DNA of 64,000 bases from contig NC_085130.1 in the NCBI RefSeq assembly GCF_030269925.1, positions 2,988,501 through 3,052,500 of the forward strand. Direction: 5' to 3'. A model generated the notes under the pieces. That model worked only from the letters and a program-made list of their open reading frames with translations, did not search any database and was not told where the DNA came from. The DNA is from Bombyx mori (taxonomy: Eukaryota > Arthropoda > Insecta > Lepidoptera > Bombycidae). This document shows positions 1 through 9,885 of this stretch, piece by piece (the first letter of the stretch is position 1; each line of letters begins with the position of its first letter). A program made the translations under genes and the position numbers.

Positions 1-1
1 T

Positions 2-1270
2 CACAACCAGCTCAATGAGTTTCTTACAAGGAATCAGCTTTTAAACCCTTACCAATCCGGCTTTCGTCCTGGTCATAGCACAGTCACAGCCCTGGTGAAT
101 ATTACGGATGCCATCAGACTTGGCATGGAGAGTGGGAAACTGACGGTGTTGGCATTGCTGGATTTCAGTAATGCATTTGGCACCGTTGATTTCGACATAC
201 TTCTAGCCATCCTTAGCTCCATTAACATATCTCCGACCGTGGTTGATTGGTTTCGAAGTTACCTGTCTGGTCGCCGACAGCGTATTCACTGTGAGAATGC
301 CTATTCTTCATGGTGTGAAACGCACGTAGGTGTACCGCAGGGTGGCGTTTTATCCCCTTTACTTTTTTCAATTTTTATAAATTCTATTTCTATACAACTT
401 ACTTCTTCCTACCACCTGTATGCAGATGATCTACAGATCTATACACAAACTTCTTTGTCAGAACTGACCAACGCGATGAAGACGCTGAATAATGACTTAT
501 CAATATTATCCCGTTGGAGTAATTCGCATGGATTGAGGGTGAACCCGTCGAAGACACAGGTCATTGTTGTCGGCAGTTCAAGATTGTGCTCGAAAGTGAA
601 ATGGTCGCAGCTTCCGGCTATTTTATTTGATGGCGTACCAATTCCTATCAGCGATACTGTGAAAAATTTAGGAATCTTAATTGATAAAAACCTTTCATGG
701 AACGCTCAGATAAAAGAGGTTAGCCGGAAGGTGTTTGCAACAGCTGGATCTTTGAGACGGTTACGAAATTTTCTTCCAACTGCCACTAAAACTGCGCTTG
801 CACAATCTCTCCTTCTTCCAATTCTTGACTACGCCGATGCCAGCTATACTGATTTAACTGAAACACAACTTGATAAACTTGAGCGGCTACAAAATTTCTG
901 CATAAGATTCATATTTGGTTTACGGAAATATGATCATGTATCTGAATTTCGCACTAAACTCAAGTGGTTACCAATTCGCCTTCGCCGCAATACTCATGTC
1001 CTTTCATTACTATACTGTACTCTCTTTAATCCCCATGCCCCCATATATCTCAAAGAACGTTTCGAGTTCCTACGTGATACGCATAATTTTTCCCTGAGAT
1101 CATCGGATAGCCTGAGACTGAAAATGCCGGCGCATTCATCATCATTCTTTGACCATTCATTCACCGTCCAGGCGGTTCGATTGTGGAATGCTCTGCCGGA
1201 TGCAGTGAGAAGTGCTCAAACTTTAAACTGTTTTAAAAGAATGGTAAAGGAACACTACTTATCTTCTTAG
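2..1270 (+). mobile_element. Jockey/CR1-like non-LTR retrotransposon, C-terminal part of reverse transcriptase ORF
   Basis: The frame is open from base 2, so the left edge of the window cuts the ORF and there is no true start codon here. It encodes the reverse-transcriptase palm: an LLDFSNAF block (motif A, catalytic Asp kept), a GVPQGGVLSPLLF block, and the YADD active site. After the RT comes a long C-terminal region with a WNALPDAVR motif, ending in a stop at 1268-1270. The enzyme would copy its own RNA at a nicked chromosomal target. No frameshift or internal stop interrupts the roughly 420 codons present, which suggests a fairly young copy. Assignment to the Jockey/CR1 superfamily rests on motif style, not on a search. 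Confidence 0.9.
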
Positions 1271-1632
1271 TGCTGTTTGTTTGCATCATCATTTATTATT
1301 TCCATACTGTTGATGTATTATGTGTATGTAAGTATATTAGTATGTATTGTATGTAAGTATGTATATTGGTATATAATAATAAGTATATATTTCATATTAT
1401 ATGTAAACGGTATATATTTTGTTTATTGTATGTATATATTTTCTATAATGTATTATCTATAGTACACCGCAACATACCTGCCATATTTTTTTATATTTTC
1501 CAGAATTTCTATAAATTATACGGTTGTCTGGAAGAGATCGCTTTTAGCGATAAGACCGCCTATTGTACAAATTTATCTGTTTTTTGATTGTTTTTGAATG
1601 TAAATTGTGTTTTGGTGTGCAATAAAGTGTAT

Positions 1633-1660
<28 letters not shown>
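1271..1660 (+). other. 3'UTR and microsatellite tail of the LINE
   Basis: This AT-rich stretch follows the RT stop codon. It holds an AATAAA at 1621-1626 and ends in a perfect (TC)n run at about 1634-1658. I infer that it is the LINE 3'UTR and that the TC run is the element's tail in place of poly-A. Confidence 0.55.
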
Positions 1661-1663
<3 letters not shown>

Positions 1664-1940
1664 TGTACTCACTGACAGTGCCGCGCGACTTAACCTGCCT
1701 TAAATTTTTCAATTCAGAAATAATTATCCGTAAACTACCATTCGTTTTGTAAATAGAATTGAACTTGGATAAAAAAAAAGTTAACATAGAGGAGCTTTAA
1801 AAACAACGAATTCAAAAAATGTTCTCTTCGATCTTTTGCTTCTCATGACGCATAGTATTTAATTTAGCTTAGCTTTGGCTTAGCAAATTAATATTTACTA
1901 TTTTAACTAACAAAAAGTATGTAAATCTATAAAAAAAAAA

Positions 1941-2072
1941 TATTGCTTAGCTTGGTAAACGAGCTCACAGCCCACCTGGTGTTAAGTGGTTACTGGAGCC
2001 CATAGACATCTGCAACGCACCCACCCACCCACCTTGAGATATAAAAGTTCTAAGGTTTCAATAATAGTTACA
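1941..2072 (-). repeat. Bm1-type SINE, truncated
   Basis: Matches the minus-strand 3' part of the SINE family seen over 15 times in this window (key blocks: attgcttag, gagctcacagcccacctggtg, ccatagacatct). It lacks the 5' half and is diverged. Confidence 0.75.
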
Positions 2073-2164
2073 TGTAGATCTATAACAAGTAGTGTTGTGT
2101 TCCTCAAAGTTTTGCAACAACTGGCTTGGAATAGTTAACTTATTATGGTCCGGTCGAGGTTTTA

Positions 2165-2284
2165 TTTTTTCCCTACTTATTCACTGGTAGCCTAAGAAGC
2201 TATTCTAGCTTCTCGCGGACGGGTTAGGTGAGCTCACGGGCTCAATCTGAGAGAATTTGCTCACACTGACCTAGCAATTATCAA
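2165..2284 (-). repeat. Diverged BMC1-like LINE 3' end
   Basis: Poly-T start, then blocks resembling ctgatagccttgagaggcta and gtgagctcacggggctc in degraded form. An old, 5'-truncated copy. Confidence 0.5.
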
Positions 2285-2298
2285 GTAATCTACACTTA

Positions 2299-2511
2299 TA
2301 AATCTACAGTGGTTTTTACGGATGTTCTGTTATAACTACTGAACCATGCATCCGATTGACTTGAAACTTGGTATCCGTGTAGAAAATACATGTACTCAAT
2401 GGATAGGCTAATATTTATATGAGTATTGGACTCCCTAATAATAATGACAATAAATAATAATGTTAATTTTAAATGCCCAGCGAAGCGGGCCAGTACGGCT
2501 AGTAATATTAT
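2299..2511 (+). repeat. Interspersed repeat (ctacagtgg...gctagtaat family), copy 1
   Basis: Nearly the same sequence recurs at 26284-26542 (+) and 63184-63424 (-). Shared blocks are 'tttttacggatgttc', 'gacttgaaacttggtatccg' and 'gaaaatacatgta'. It looks like the 3' end of an RTE-type LINE or a derived non-autonomous element. Confidence 0.7.
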
Positions 2512-2870
2512 ATTTTTACGATTATGTATGTGACCAAATTAGGATTAGCTATGTAGAAATCGGGCTACCTTATTTATATATGTGTATATGCTTAATTGAT
2601 TACAATAACATTTGAAGAACATGGTGGTGTTTGTTTGTTAATTAAGGTAAATGATTTTCCTTGATGTTAGTTTAGTTATTTATTAATTAAAACATTTATC
2701 ATATCATAACAATATGTATTATGTATATTTTTTAATTCAAAATATGTAATAATAATAACAGAACAAATCAAACACGGTCTGATCTCAAATTAGAATTCTT
2801 TGGTTATGGGTACCAGACTGACATACATAATTATCTAAGCAGGTTTAAATATATACATCTACTAGCTGAC

Positions 2871-3163
2871 CCGGCAGACTTCGTAGTGCCTAAATCGATA
2901 ACTAAAAGACCTAAACTTTTTTATAAAATAAACTTAAAACCAACAAAAGGAATTCGTCCGATGGGGGACACATCAAAGGAAAAACAAAAGTGATCTTTTT
3001 ATTTAATTTCGAGCATTTTCATATTTATCTACCTTTTAAACCTTCTCTGGACTTCCACAAGTAATTCAAGACCAAAATTAGTCAAATCGGTCCAGCCATT
3101 CTCGAGTTTTAGCGAAACTACTAACTAAACGAACAGCAATTCATTTTTATAAATATAGATAGA
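2871..3163 (+). repeat. RTE-like repeat (agctgacccggcagacttcg family), copy 1
   Basis: Other copies lie at 24276-24542 and 60156-60453, all on the plus strand and all starting with agctgacccggcag (or a near match) and ending in a short (at)n run followed by gat. The pattern of fixed 3' ends fits a 5'-truncated RTE LINE or SINE family. Confidence 0.7.
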
Positions 3164-3768
3164 TTAAGCACCCAGACAAAGAGCAAACAAACATGTTTAT
3201 CACAAAAATGTTTGTCCGATGTGGGAATCGATCCTACGACCCTAGGCGCAACAGTCAGAAACGCTAACTACTGTCACAGAGTCAGTCCAATGAATATTGC
3301 TTTTCTACCCAGTACTTCTATCCAGAAGGGTAGGGTAGCCATACTATAATACTGTTGAGGCTTCATGTCTAAAGGCAGTAAACTATTTCCCACAAACGCC
3401 AATAACTGACATTAGGACTCTCGAGCTCATCTACTCATCCATCAGTTCTCTTCTTCTTAGGCATTGGGTTTCCGAAAATAGCTACCTTGATACAAGTACC
3501 CCGAGGCGTTAAGACACTTTTTTGTGCACCGAATTCCACCATCAACATCTTGAGACATGAGGTCGAAACATCACTATACGATAACGGCTCTCTCCCTATA
3601 ATCGGAGCTCATGATTGGTTCGCGGCAGAAATAGGCTAAATAGCGTTCGTTGCCTGTCCTACGAAGCCACATTACTTTAAACGACTTCACTTTTCGTCTT
3701 CAACTCTTTAAAAGATTTTTTTTTAAATCTCATGCTATATGTTCGCGTTTATTTATTCTCATTTGATT

Positions 3769-3848
3769 AACCACTGAGTTTCTCGGATATTCTCAGTGGG
3801 TCACGTTTCCGATCCGGTGGTAGATTCTGCGGAGCACTGCTCTTGCTA
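3769..3848 (+). repeat. BMC1-like LINE fragment
   Basis: An 80-bp piece with the block ctcagtgggtcacgtttccg and the block ending gcactgctcttgct. It stops abruptly where a minus-strand SINE starts, so the SINE probably cut it. Confidence 0.65.
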
Positions 3849-3857
3849 AATTTTCTT

Positions 3858-4090
3858 TATTGCTTAGATGGGTGGACGAGCTCACAGCCCACCTGGTGGC
3901 AGGTAACTGGAGCCCATACACATCTACAACGTAAATGCGCCACCCACCTTTAAATATAAGTTCTAAGGTCTCAGTATAGTTACAACGGCTGCCCCGCCCT
4001 TCAAACCGAAACGCATTACTGTTTCACGGCAGAAATAGGCAGGGAGGTGGTACCTACCCGTGCGGACTCACAAGAGGCCCTACCACCAGC
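3858..4090 (-). repeat. Bm1-type SINE
   Basis: Minus-strand copy from attgcttagatgggtggacg to ctaccaccag, covering the conserved 230-bp body but not the tRNA-like head. Confidence 0.85.
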
Positions 4091-4104
4091 AAAAATGTCG
4101 CCAG

Positions 4105-4458
4105 TTAAGGGCCACATATACGGAATGATCGATAGTGTATCAGAAACGACAGATCGTACAGATGGATCGTTCCGTATATGGCGTGCTTTAGATTCAGGCG
4201 TCTGTTAAATATTTCGCGCTCTACGAAGCGTACCCGCCTACGTACTCTATAATAATAGCAACATAGGGTTGTGCCATAATTGAGGGGCTTAAACGACAAA
4301 GGGAAGATCTTCCAACGAGCGGGTGATATTGCTCGGTAGACCGACGGTCCGAATGTTGTTGTTCGGGACTTGTATATATGCGAGCTCATCTTGAAAATGT
4401 CGTAAGCGAGATTCAGACATCTGTCAAATATCTTGTGTTCTGTGATAGCCTCCGCCAC
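4105..4458 (-). other. Unassigned 117-codon ORF with internal repeats
   Basis: Open frame of 117 codons that I do not recognise. Two copies of a 33-bp motif, about 80% identical, lie at about 4190-4225 and 4410-4445, giving related peptides around IFNRRLNL and IFDRCLNL. At 4108-4182 a pair of arms (atatacggaatgatcgat and its near complement) can fold back. More likely a fragment of an unknown mobile element than a host gene. No splice or family evidence supports it. Confidence 0.2.
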
Positions 4459-4702
4459 AATAATAACATTATTAAACCAACATTAAACGAACTTTGCTAT
4501 ATAAGGTGTTGTGCAGTGAATCAGTACTAGCAAATGTTAATTAAAATTCAAACTATTTTCCAAACACATTGTACTCGACGGTGTTGTACGTTTTTCTGTT
4601 GTACGAACGCTTTATTAAATACTAACGTTAAATTTTTGGCACGCTTTTATTAGCTTGACCCGTATCTATCTATATACTGATATATCTATCTATATATTTT
4701 CT

Positions 4703-4936
4703 ACTGGTGGTAGGACCTCTTGTGAGTCCGCACGGGTAGGTACCACCAACCCGCCTATTTCTGTCGTGAAGCAGTAATGCGTTTCGTTTTGAAGGGTGGG
4801 GCAGCCGTTGTAACTATATTTGAGACCTTAGAACTTATATCTCAAGTTGGGTGGCGCATTTACGTTGTGGATGTCTATGGACTCCAGTAACCACTTAATA
4901 CCAGGTGATCCGTCCGCCCATGTAAGCAATAAAAAA
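4703..4936 (+). repeat. Bm1-type SINE
   Basis: Plus-strand body from actggtggtaggacctct to gtaagcaataaaaaa. The 5' tRNA-like head is missing. Confidence 0.85.
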
Positions 4937-5670
4937 TATATATATAAAGGACAATTTCAACGTCATTTCCACAGGTTCTGAGATGTCCGATTGCCTTGAA
5001 AACTTGCATGAGTATCAATAAAGGCCCGTTGATGATATAAAAATAAATTTAGTATGTACTCTGACTGAATATGCAGAGCAGGTTCTACAGGAATACAATT
5101 ACTTTTTTAACTATTGTAGACATCAAGAAATTATATTTAAAGTTTTACATATTACACATGTATCAACAATACCATGGCAGCAAATCTTATTATGACAATA
5201 GTATCGAATATAATTAACAGTAGGCACAGAGTAGATATACTTTCATCTCTAACACACTCACTCACTTTTCTTATGTGCAAGCATATCGGAAGTAGCATTA
5301 CTAACAAAATTTATATATTTTTCACTGTTCTTTTTGTAGAAAAGAAAATACTTTTATTCATATTTGTACTTGTTTTCTGTTCTTCATTTTGTAAATGCAA
5401 TAAACAAATCATTACTTTGATCATTGTCCACGATATTGTGCCAAACTACATAGCAAAATTTTTCTATTCTTATTAGAACTTGATACAAATTGAACAGACT
5501 TCTTGAAGTCTATTAAAAGTAAATTGAAAGAATTTGTTACATAGAACTAATAGTCAAGCTAATAAACATATGATAAAAATGAACTAAGCATCACTACTAA
5601 TTTCAAGACCAATCAAACCTCTCCTGTGCCCATAAAAACGTTGATGCTGTTAACGGATTGCTAACTGAGA

Positions 5671-6169
5671 TCACTTATTAACACAATGTATAAAAAAAAA
5701 CTTAATTAAACATAAATATGTTGCAAGAATAAGATGTACCAGGTTAAAACCTGCAATTTCATTTAAGAGCTACTGCTTTGATATATTTATTATCATAGAG
5801 GTACAAGCTGTGAATCACTTGACTTATCACAAATGTAGACTTTTCAGACCTTCGTAAAGATAAAACTGTATTGAAGGGTAAATCTTATTCTATTTATATT
5901 TTAAATAAAAATTTTGTTCACTGAGAATTATCAACTTATGCATATTAATACAAATATCTTACCAGAGGAATTATTGGTGGGGACCAAATCCCTGTCAGGG
6001 GACGAGTCTTCCTCTTCGGACATGTTACCATTCACTGTGTCCAACATATACTATCAAAACACACTCATTTCATACACAACACAATATTCTATGAGATTAA
6101 ATTTTCTAATGCACTTTCATTGGGCCCCATCCATGATTCCTATCATTTTTTCTTCATTAAGATCTGCAC
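5671..6169 (-). CDS. Weak candidate for a small spliced gene (46 codons) or a 5' gene fragment
   Basis: On the minus strand a possible acceptor (ttgttgtag) at 6170-6178 precedes an exon with an ATG at 6023. That frame reads MSEEEDSSPDRDLVPTNNSS and runs into a good donor, gtaaga, at 5962. A possible acceptor (attgcag) at 5751 begins a second exon in matching phase, giving a hydrophobic stretch and a stop at 5671-5673. The acidic start and matching phase are suggestive. There is no recognised family, and the second exon may be chance. Confidence 0.15.
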
Positions 6170-6327
6170 CTACAACAAAATATATTTTTTTAATTATGTT
6201 TAAATAACAAAATAGACAAAATACTATGTTTTTAGTTTTATTATTTATTATTACATAGAAATATGTGTTTTATAACTAAGCACTTATTCTTAATATTTAA
6301 AAATTAAATAAAATTACATTCAAATGG

Positions 6328-6628
6328 TATTATATGAGTCGACTATTATCAAAGTCGGCAATGTGACTTTTGGACAATTATTGGTAAATCAGAAAAACGA
6401 ATTATTGACTTTGTATTCCATTGTCAGTCACAAAACTCTTCTGAACGACATCTTAGATAAATAACAGGTTAAGTATTAACCTTTATTTAATGCTGGTTTT
6501 GAACTGTATTCTTTGACGGAGACGATTATATTCAAAGCAATATGTATTGACATTTCAATAACATTTTTTTGTCCAAATGCACAGATTGCCACCTTTGATA
6601 ACAGACGACTCATATGATACCTACAAAG
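6328..6628. repeat. Diverged foldback (inverted-repeat) element
   Basis: The left arm from about 6330 and the reverse complement of the right arm ending about 6620 share a block around tatgagtcg...ttatcaaag...ggcaat...tttggacaa. They match at about 80% over 52 bases, with weaker similarity further in. The centre at about 6472-6487 is itself palindromic (ggttaagtattaacc). Confidence 0.55.
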
Positions 6629-8844
6629 AATTAACTCAGTTATGAGCAAACATGTCCAAACTATCATACTTTAACTAAGCAATGATGAAATGTGTGCAGG
6701 GAAGATCATCCACAATATCAACATCCAGAGACTCGAGATAACCTCATTTAAATATTAACTCAACCACAATAAAACACAAAATTTAAAAAAGGCAGTCAGT
6801 AGTAAAATAAAATAATACAAATACCTTCTATATTTAGCAAGAAATTAAGCTTACTATGCTTTCTGTCCATAGATTGATATTCAAAACTGTTCAAAACTAA
6901 TATGGTAGTAAGGACAAAATTAAAATAACACTTTAGTCATTTAGTCATATGTAACTATGAAAACCAAAATAATATAATGAAACTTAATGAATAATAAAAA
7001 AAAAACATTATTCTCAATTGCTACAGTTGCATAAAACATGTACTTGGGCAGTATTAACATTGCCATCATTTAGTAGGAATGTCATCATAAAATAAATAAG
7101 ATTATTTGTTATATTACTATCAGTCATGTGGCATATGAATGGTTTTAGCAGTTTGAATCTTTCATAAATATTCAGAGGAGAATGACCGTAGAATTAGTAG
7201 AAAATTATTACATTAAGGACATTTTAATAACATAGTGTTCATTTTATTTTGAATATAAATTATTTAGAGAATTATGTGCGTGAATTTTCTTTTAATCTTG
7301 TCTAAATACACTACTTCAAAAGAGGCTTTTTCAGCTTACTTATGCACCACGGGAATACACCTTGCAACTTATTCTTATGAACTTTACTAAGAATTTCGTC
7401 TAATTTAAAAAAATATTAATGTATGAAGACCAATGAATTACCATTTCATTATATCTATCATATGAATGAAAACATTGTTAAGGTTAATGACCTTTTTAAA
7501 ATGCTTTGTTAATTAATATTTGAGTAATTATTAACACCAATTACACAAATTGTGTACATTAATGAAATCGGGGCGTAGTTACTGCATAAACGTAATTAAT
7601 CTATGCAGTCCTATGACAAAACTTAGGTGTGATGTCAAATGTTGTCGATTTTCGCCATTGTTTAACGAATTCAAAAGCGACAATAGCTTTCTATCCGCTC
7701 TTTGCAAGGTTGCGGGTGTCACTCGACACTATTTCACCATTGAAGTCACTATATTGGATATTTAATCGACATTTTATATTTATTAAGACTATAGGGTAAC
7801 CCTTTGACGTACTGATATAATATCCGCATCGTAGCTATAAATAATCTTTTAAATATACATGCACGCAGCTAAAACACTGTATTCTTGTTGCTTTTAAGAC
7901 TAGATTGTATTTTTAAAACACTAGGAACCGAACATAATATCACTGCAATCTTAACCTATATTTTTCAATCGATTGGTATCCACAAACACTTGATTAATGA
8001 TAAATATCACAGAAATTATACAATGTACTTAATGCACTGTATATTCACCTGAATATCACGTGTCGTTTGTTCGGTTTAAAACACTGGTTAATGTTTCATT
8101 TTACTAAATTTATTTTTTGACTCTTTCCAAGCAGACATTTTACAAAGACACTATCAGTGTTACCACACTAAAGCGAATGGTAAAATATTTGATAGTAGAA
8201 GTGAACACAATTTTATCTTGGGTAAAGCTGAATAAAATGAAATAACAAAATGTACCTACTTTCAGTTTTTCGATATATGTGTGAATGCGGTTACTCGAGT
8301 CCGTTTGTTCACATTAATCCAGCAAGCTTTATTGCATAGCTTTACTAGACCAATTTTTAACAGTTGATTTTGTATTGTGTATAAAATGACAATGTCAAAA
8401 AGTGCGGTAACTGCGTTGACTTGTGTTTATTTGAAATCTTGATCCGTGGGGATTGACAGCATGAAATATATTTTTAATGGGTTTGCCATTTAGCTGCTTT
8501 TTTATTTTAAAGTTACAATTATTAAATAAAATTACAATTATAAATATAATATTTTAAATGAAATGAAAATAATAAAAATACGAATGAAAATCTCGTCTTC
8601 TTTTATAGGTATTTATAGGGTTTTTGGTTCGTACTTTATTAAACCTAGACCAGTTAAATTAGCCTCTAGTTTATCATACTAACCATTTCACCCATTGCAC
8701 AGGAACAAGGCTTGCAACTGATTAATTCAAGTGTGTTTTTCACGTTCCAGTCTGTACACTACCCTATAATATTACACTCTGCATGCAAAATGGTGTATCG
8801 AGTCAAGGCATCTGATTTAACGTAATTTTTCAGACCAGCTCGCG

Positions 8845-8935
8845 CCCAGCTGATTTTAAGTAGTTACCGGAGCTAACAGACACTATAGTACCTGCATCCA
8901 CTTTGTAAAATAGAATCGATCGAAGTCTCAATTTG
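8845..8935 (-). repeat. Very diverged SINE remnant
   Basis: The order of blocks (cagctcgcgcccagctg, ttaagtagttaccggagc, cagacactat) follows the Bm1-type body, but with many changes. Confidence 0.3.
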
Positions 8936-8939
8936 TTAG

Positions 8940-9480
8940 AATAGTCACTATTCTACTATTATACCGAATTTCTTGATTACCTGAATATTTGGCCGAAATA
9001 GAGGGTAAAGATCTACAACAAAAGTATCTTATTGTATATCTTATTATCTCTTTAGTATCTAGTGTGTTGTTTGTAGATATTAAAAAATTCTCAAAGTTTG
9101 AGACGAATACAATGAATTTAAAAATACAGGTTTTAGAGCTCTGGCTACTGTTTGCTAAATTCAGAAGTCATCAGACTGGCAACGACCCTCATGGCCGGAT
9201 GTATTGGTTGGGAACAATCAAAATAAGTCTTAATTAATACAAGCATCTAAAATAATTAAAATTCGTAATTAAATATATTTTAAAAAAACTTATTAATTTT
9301 TATTTTTGAGTGCAACTATCAAATAAATGGTAACAAAATTAAATTTACGAAAAATTCCAATGTAAAAAGGATTGTCATTGACAGAGCGTCATTGTACGTA
9401 ATGGAGTCGATGTTCTGTACATGTAATTGTTATTGAAAATATAAAATTTAACAACGAAATATCACATAAAACTGTGTATT
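8940..9480. other. AT-rich upstream region of lin
   Basis: No gene or known repeat seen. It probably contains the promoter of the Lines gene, but I see no convincing TATA or initiator element. Confidence 0.35.
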
Positions 9481-9885
9481 GCAGTGATTTTCTGGATTGC
9501 AGTGAATGTTTGCTAACATTTTATGGATGCTTTTAAGCGATCCAAGTGCTCGAACAACCTCCTTTCGACCGTGGTATGTGTGACATCAAAATATTTTGGA
9601 AAGTTAATACAAAATCGTGTCTAATTGTTTAATGATGCCATTACTTATAAAAATAGTTGCTCGTTTTTCTTAAAATTGCTGAATAAGTTCGTTCAATTTA
9701 ATGCAGAACATTGTAAGGCCCAATAAATCCCAAACGCTTTGTCGAGCGCGTAATTGAGTAGCTACACGGAAAGGTCATGCATTCATTTCCATCTTTTTAT
9801 TTACAGAATAATGATTGTCACGAAATAAAACCTACAGGGCTAAGCGCGCTTCTTATTCTAAAGATTTGAATTTGAAAAAGTATTC
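9481..9885 (+). promoter_or_regulatory. Possible 5' leader of lin with an intron and a short uORF
   Basis: A donor-like gtatgt at 9574 and an acceptor-like tttttatttacag ending at 9806 could bound a leader intron. The resulting leader would contain the five-codon uORF ATGATTGTCACGAAATAA at 9811-9828, some 57 bases before the annotated start. The splice sites are inferred from consensus only. Confidence 0.35.

Larger units (their letters stand above)
5005..8840. other. AT-rich stretch, no clear gene
   Basis: Mostly single-copy, AT-rich sequence. I see no long coding frame. Two items inside are listed separately: a weak small-gene candidate (5671-6169, -) and a foldback repeat (6328-6628). Confidence 0.5.
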
